NCBI RefSeq assembly: GCF_019052655.1
Contig: NZ_JAHQVB010000070.1
Coordinates: forward strand, 1 to 9,502
DNA length: 9,502 nt
Direction of reading: 5' to 3'
Origin: Holdemanella porci
GTDB lineage: Bacteria; Bacillota_I; Bacilli_A; Erysipelotrichales; Erysipelotrichaceae
The position numbers were made by a program, and so were the translations under genes. Below the pieces are notes generated by a model that saw nothing but the letters and a program-made list of their open reading frames with translations, made no database searches and was not told where the DNA came from. Below are positions 7,278 through 9,502 of this stretch, one piece after another; position 1 is the stretch's first letter; each line of letters starts with the position of its first letter.

Positions 7278-7371
7278 CGCCTTCACCCTTCCCAAAAGAA
7301 AATGCAGAATTCCAATTGGTCTTCTACATTATGTAAAATAATTTTAACTCTTTTCTGAAAAAAATGAAAGC
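7278..7371. promoter_or_regulatory. ZIP-MATE intergenic region with a CodY-like box
   Basis: The gap has no clear terminator after the ZIP stop, so readthrough into MATE is likely. TTTTCTGAAAA (7351-7361) is a near-perfect palindrome matching the core of the CodY consensus AATTTTCWGAAAATT, with flanks that do not match. A weak minus-strand -10 CATAAT (7328-7333) has no good -35; its -35 position falls on the CodY-like core. TACATTATGTA (7325-7335) is an odd-centred palindrome overlapping that -10. Confidence 0.35.
7283..7292 (-). promoter_or_regulatory. ribosome-binding site that decides the MATE start
   Basis: On the minus strand GGAAGGGTGA ends five bases before the TTG at 7275-7277. It pairs with the UCACCUCC end of 16S rRNA. 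The same GGGTGA core precedes the ATPase ATG by six bases, which supports this TTG over the upstream TTG and GTG codons. Confidence 0.65.
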
Positions 7372-8139
7372 TTATCCTAAAACCACATCCAATATCATCA
7401 TGATACAAAATCCAAACAAGAAAGAAAGTGTTGGAAGATTCGAGTGTTTTCCTTGTGCCATTTCAGGAACAAGCTCTTCAACCACAACAAACAACATAGC
7501 GCCTGCCGCAAAACTTAAACAAAGTGGCAAGCATTGTAGGATCCAATTTGAAAACAAAATTGTAACATAGCCAAATACAGGTTCAACAATCCCCGATAAG
7601 GCACCTACCAAAAATGCTTTATGTTTCGAATAGCCATTACTCTTTAATGGCAAAGAAAGAATAGCACCTTCGGGAAAGTTTTGAATCGCAATCCCTATAG
7701 ATAAAGCTAAACTCGAAAAGAGATTTCCTGTTTGAATCGCATGTGCTAGTACAATACCTACGGCCATACCTTCTGGAATATTATGCAAAGTAACCGCAAA
7801 AACTAGTTTTGTCGTTTTCTTTAGATGCGACTCTTTTCCCTCTTCATCATTTGTTCCAGGATGCATGTGAGGTACAATACAATCTAAGAAAAGCAGTAAT
7901 AAAGCTCCTAAGAATATGCCAAGCACAATGGCCAAAATATTCTTTTCTTGTTCCATCGCTGGAATCAATAAAGACCAAATACTTGCAGCCACCATAACAC
8001 CTGAGGCAATACCGGAAAAGCATCTAGACAAAAGTTCATTCTTTTTATTTTTGACAAAGAACACAACGGCTGAACCCAAAGTCGTTCCAAAAAAAGGAAT
8101 TAGTAATCCTAACCACATAATCATCACCGTAGTTAGCAT
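7372..8139 (-). CDS. ZIP-family divalent metal transporter (GufA-like)
   Basis: This is an inner-membrane importer of zinc and possibly other divalent metals. The 255 residues contain about eight hydrophobic helices. The two ZIP signature helices are clear: LHNIPEGMAVG (118-128) and QNFPEGAILS (153-162), giving His119, Asn120, Glu123, Asn154 and Glu157 as metal-site residues. A further Glu187 (IVEP) and EELVPE (221-226) match later conserved positions. The loop between helices 3 and 4 carries the short histidine/acid patch PHMHPGTNDEEGKESH (90-105), a shortened form of the usual metal-binding loop. ATG start with AAGGGA about eight bases upstream. It lies 21 bases after the carboxypeptidase gene, so the two are almost surely one transcript. 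No convincing Zur or other metal-regulator box was found. Metal specificity cannot be told from sequence. Confidence 0.96.
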   Translation of the reverse strand: MLTTVMIMWLGLLIPFFGTTLGSAVVFFVKNKKNELLSRCFSGIASGVMVAASIWSLLIPAMEQEKNILAIVLGIFLGALLLLFLDCIVPHMHPGTNDEEGKESHLKKTTKLVFAVTLHNIPEGMAVGIVLAHAIQTGNLFSSLALSIGIAIQNFPEGAILSLPLKSNGYSKHKAFLVGALSGIVEPVFGYVTILFSNWILQCLPLCLSFAAGAMLFVVVEELVPEMAQGKHSNLPTLSFLFGFCIMMILDVVLG

Positions 8140-8160
8140 AAACTAATCCCTTTATATTCG

Positions 8161-9333
8161 TCAATTCAAATGCAAATTGTATGTAAATCCATGATGTTCA
8201 ATATAATCCTCTAAGATCCATCCCTTATCATGAATTTCTTTAGCTGCTTCTTTCCCTACATATCTAAAGTGCCATGGCTCATTGGTAGCTCCTGTACGGG
8301 CTCCCGTATTTTCTGGGAAACGCAAAATAAATCCATATTTATAGGCATTTTCTTCAACCCAATTATAGTCTGATGTTTCGCCAAATGTCCCATACGTTCC
8401 ATCCATTACACTTTGACTTGTTAGATCCACACTCAATCCGCATTGGTGTTCACTTGATCCTGGAATCGAAACTAAACTTGCCGCATAAGCCGCATCATAC
8501 ATCGCAAAATATTCATTATATACTGCTAATTGTGTGTCATAAGAACGATACGAACTCTTGATTGCAATACTATAACCTTGTTTCAAGCCATCCTTATACA
8601 TATTTTCAAGGGCAGTTGCCGCTTCATCTCTTAATTGCCCCACTTCACTTTCATAAGGAATATTTACATCTCTTAAATCACTTGGTACATAATCACTTGG
8701 AACACTAAAACCATTTTTAATTAAAACCAACATATTTGAGGGATCCTCAATGGTATATGTACGATCATCACGCTTACTTGAATCAATGCCTGGATAAGAA
8801 ACGGTTAATACAGCTTTTAAAGGCTTTAATCCAGAATCCACATATTCCTTGATATCTTTGATTTGTGCCCCTTTAATCGCCAAATATTTCTTTGCCTTTT
8901 TATAAGGTACTCTTGCTGAAATCAATGTATCCAAATTTGAAATGGTATATACATCTGAATTCTTAAACAAAATATCTTTTGTATACCCTAAATAATTCAA
9001 ATCTTCCATTCTTTCATAGTAAGAGTCAATATAATACACCACTTTTTTTACGCTCTTTTTAGAAGCCCTGTAATACTCATCATACAACAAGTAATGTGCA
9101 TCATTCTTTACTTTATCCCACTTTGAAATATTAATGATTTGATCATACTGCAAGATATCTTTAATATCTTCCTTCTCTAATTCTAATACAACCTTTTTAT
9201 CTTCTTTGTGATACCCTTTAATACTCAAACGAATACTTGTAAAATTCGCAATCATTAATGCGATACAAACGACTGGAATCAACGCGACAATTGCGATTCG
9301 TTTCGTATTTACTTTTCTCTTTTTCTTTGCCAT
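8161..9333 (-). CDS. membrane-anchored D-alanyl-D-alanine carboxypeptidase, VanY/peptidase M15 family
   Basis: This is a zinc peptidase that removes the terminal D-alanine from peptidoglycan stem peptides outside the membrane. Numbered from the ATG at 9331-9333 (390 residues): a basic start MAKKKRKVNTKR and one hydrophobic helix (about 13-31) form a signal anchor without lipobox or clear cleavage site. A lysine/tyrosine-rich helical region of unknown role follows (about 35-190). The C-terminal M15 domain (about 225-380) holds SSYRSYDTQ (260-268), zinc motif SEHQCGLSVD (294-303; His296, Asp303) and EPWH (352-355; catalytic Glu352, zinc ligand His355). All catalytic residues are present. The ATG was chosen because GGGTGAG (9337-9343) precedes it; an in-frame TTG at 9343-9345 lacks a site. 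VanY is the resistance-linked member, but no VanHAX genes are near, so a housekeeping role is likely. It is first in the operon. Confidence 0.95.
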   Translation of the reverse strand: MAKKKRKVNTKRIAIVALIPVVCIALMIANFTSIRLSIKGYHKEDKKVVLELEKEDIKDILQYDQIINISKWDKVKNDAHYLLYDEYYRASKKSVKKVVYYIDSYYERMEDLNYLGYTKDILFKNSDVYTISNLDTLISARVPYKKAKKYLAIKGAQIKDIKEYVDSGLKPLKAVLTVSYPGIDSSKRDDRTYTIEDPSNMLVLIKNGFSVPSDYVPSDLRDVNIPYESEVGQLRDEAATALENMYKDGLKQGYSIAIKSSYRSYDTQLAVYNEYFAMYDAAYAASLVSIPGSSEHQCGLSVDLTSQSVMDGTYGTFGETSDYNWVEENAYKYGFILRFPENTGARTGATNEPWHFRYVGKEAAKEIHDKGWILEDYIEHHGFTYNLHLN

Positions 9334-9336
9334 AAA

Positions 9337-9343
9337 CTCACCC
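9337..9343 (-). promoter_or_regulatory. ribosome-binding site that decides the carboxypeptidase start
   Basis: On the minus strand GGGTGAG lies three bases before the ATG at 9331-9333. The spacing is short from the final G, but the GGTGA part pairs with the 3' portion of the anti-Shine-Dalgarno, as for the ATPase and MATE genes. It overlaps the alternative TTG at 9343-9345, which has no site of its own. Confidence 0.6.
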
Positions 9344-9348
9344 AAATC

Positions 9349-9377
9349 ATTATATAGAATAAGGTTGTGAAAGACAA
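9349..9377 (-). promoter_or_regulatory. candidate proximal promoter of the carboxypeptidase operon
   Basis: On the minus strand TTGTCT (9377-9372), a 17-bp spacer and TATAAT (9354-9349) fit sigma-A. The start would fall near 9342, within the ribosome-binding site, leaving a leader of about nine bases. Given the better-placed distal promoter, this one may be weak or fortuitous. Confidence 0.4.
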
Positions 9378-9410
9378 ACGAGTTTTATTTACAAATTATT
9401 TTCATATTAT

Positions 9411-9426
9411 ATGTAATTTTTTACAT
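9411..9426. repeat. small AT-rich inverted repeat in the carboxypeptidase leader
   Basis: ATGTAA (9411-9416) and TTACAT (9421-9426) form a 6-bp stem with a TTTT loop. A second TTACAT follows at 9426-9431, overlapping by one base. It lies in the leader expected from the distal promoter. It may be an operator half-site set; as an RNA hairpin it is weak. Confidence 0.4.
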
Positions 9427-9450
9427 TACATGATACAATATATTCTAGAG

Positions 9451-9478
9451 ATAATATGAAGTGACCTCCTATTGTCAA
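9451..9478 (-). promoter_or_regulatory. candidate distal promoter of the carboxypeptidase-ZIP-MATE operon
   Basis: On the minus strand a perfect TTGACA (9478-9473), a 16-bp spacer and TATTAT (9456-9451, five of six) point to the operon. The start near 9444 gives a leader of about 110 AT-rich bases. The -35 overlaps that of the outward promoter at 9472-9500. Confidence 0.5.
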
Positions 9479-9500
9479 TACGTGGATTACGACTCATAAT
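9472..9500 (+). promoter_or_regulatory. candidate outward promoter at the right edge
   Basis: TTGTCA (9472-9477), a 17-bp spacer and CATAAT (9495-9500), each five of six to consensus, read out of the window. The gene it would serve is beyond the edge. The -35 shares five of its six bases with the opposite-strand TTGACA. Confidence 0.45.
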
Positions 9501-9502
9501 TG

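Noticed and set aside
8161..9333. Vancomycin resistance cluster suggested by the VanY-like protein.
   Set aside because: No VanR/S, VanH, D-Ala-D-Lac ligase or VanX is next to it; the neighbours are transporters. M15 D,D-carboxypeptidases are ordinary chromosomal genes in Firmicutes.
9486..9492. ATTACGA matches one half of the Gram-positive Zur box, near an operon with a ZIP transporter.
   Set aside because: The second half-site is absent at the required spacing; the neighbouring bases AATACGTGG do not fit.
9432..9500. Minus-strand mini-ORF MSRNPRIDNRRSLHIISR (about 23 codons) with an internal AGGAGG.
   Set aside because: It has no visible ribosome-binding site at its own start, and the internal AGGAGG has no suitable start codon after it. 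The region is better explained by promoters.

Overview
The window is AT-rich and its six genes are typical of low-GC Gram-positive bacteria (Bacillota). It holds a LevR-type PTS regulator, a short sigma-54, a VanY-like D,D-carboxypeptidase, and GGGTGA/GGAGG ribosome-binding sites that fit the Bacillota 16S 3' end. A gut Erysipelotrichia-like or related Firmicute is my best guess, but no marker here fixes the genus. The layout is compact: six full-length genes fill nearly everything, and no gap exceeds about 170 bases.

Left part (1-4062): a 899-residue LevR/ManR-family sigma-54 activator on the minus strand is divergent from rpoN on the plus strand, across 58 bases. Both parts needed for sigma-54 transcription are therefore side by side. 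The activator keeps an intact GAFTGA loop, and RpoN keeps its RpoN box. Overlapping divergent promoters surround a perfect 16-base palindrome, and rpoN has no visible Shine-Dalgarno, so it may be leaderless. I found no convincing -24/-12 promoter in the window, so the controlled PTS operon lies elsewhere.

Middle (4041-5924): a 594-residue ATPase of unknown function is convergent with rpoN, 10 bases apart. It joins a small N-terminal LPAGG-type domain, an AAA_14-like P-loop ATPase and a C-terminal PD-(D/E)XK nuclease-like domain. It is a self-contained unit with its own promoter and its own terminator. The terminator lies inside the 3' end of rpoN. The promoter is bracketed exactly by 10-base inverted repeats and contains a 9-base tandem repeat, a strong operator-like arrangement and the most unusual structure in the window.

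Right part (5921-9502): three minus-strand genes are probably co-transcribed in the order VanY-like carboxypeptidase, ZIP metal transporter, MATE exporter, and end at a hairpin terminator overlapping the MATE stop codon. All act at the envelope. The 94-base gap before MATE holds a CodY-like palindrome. At the right edge, two divergent promoters share an overlapping -35 region, one reading toward the carboxypeptidase gene and one out of the window.

I see no tRNA, rRNA, CRISPR array, insertion sequence or phage gene.
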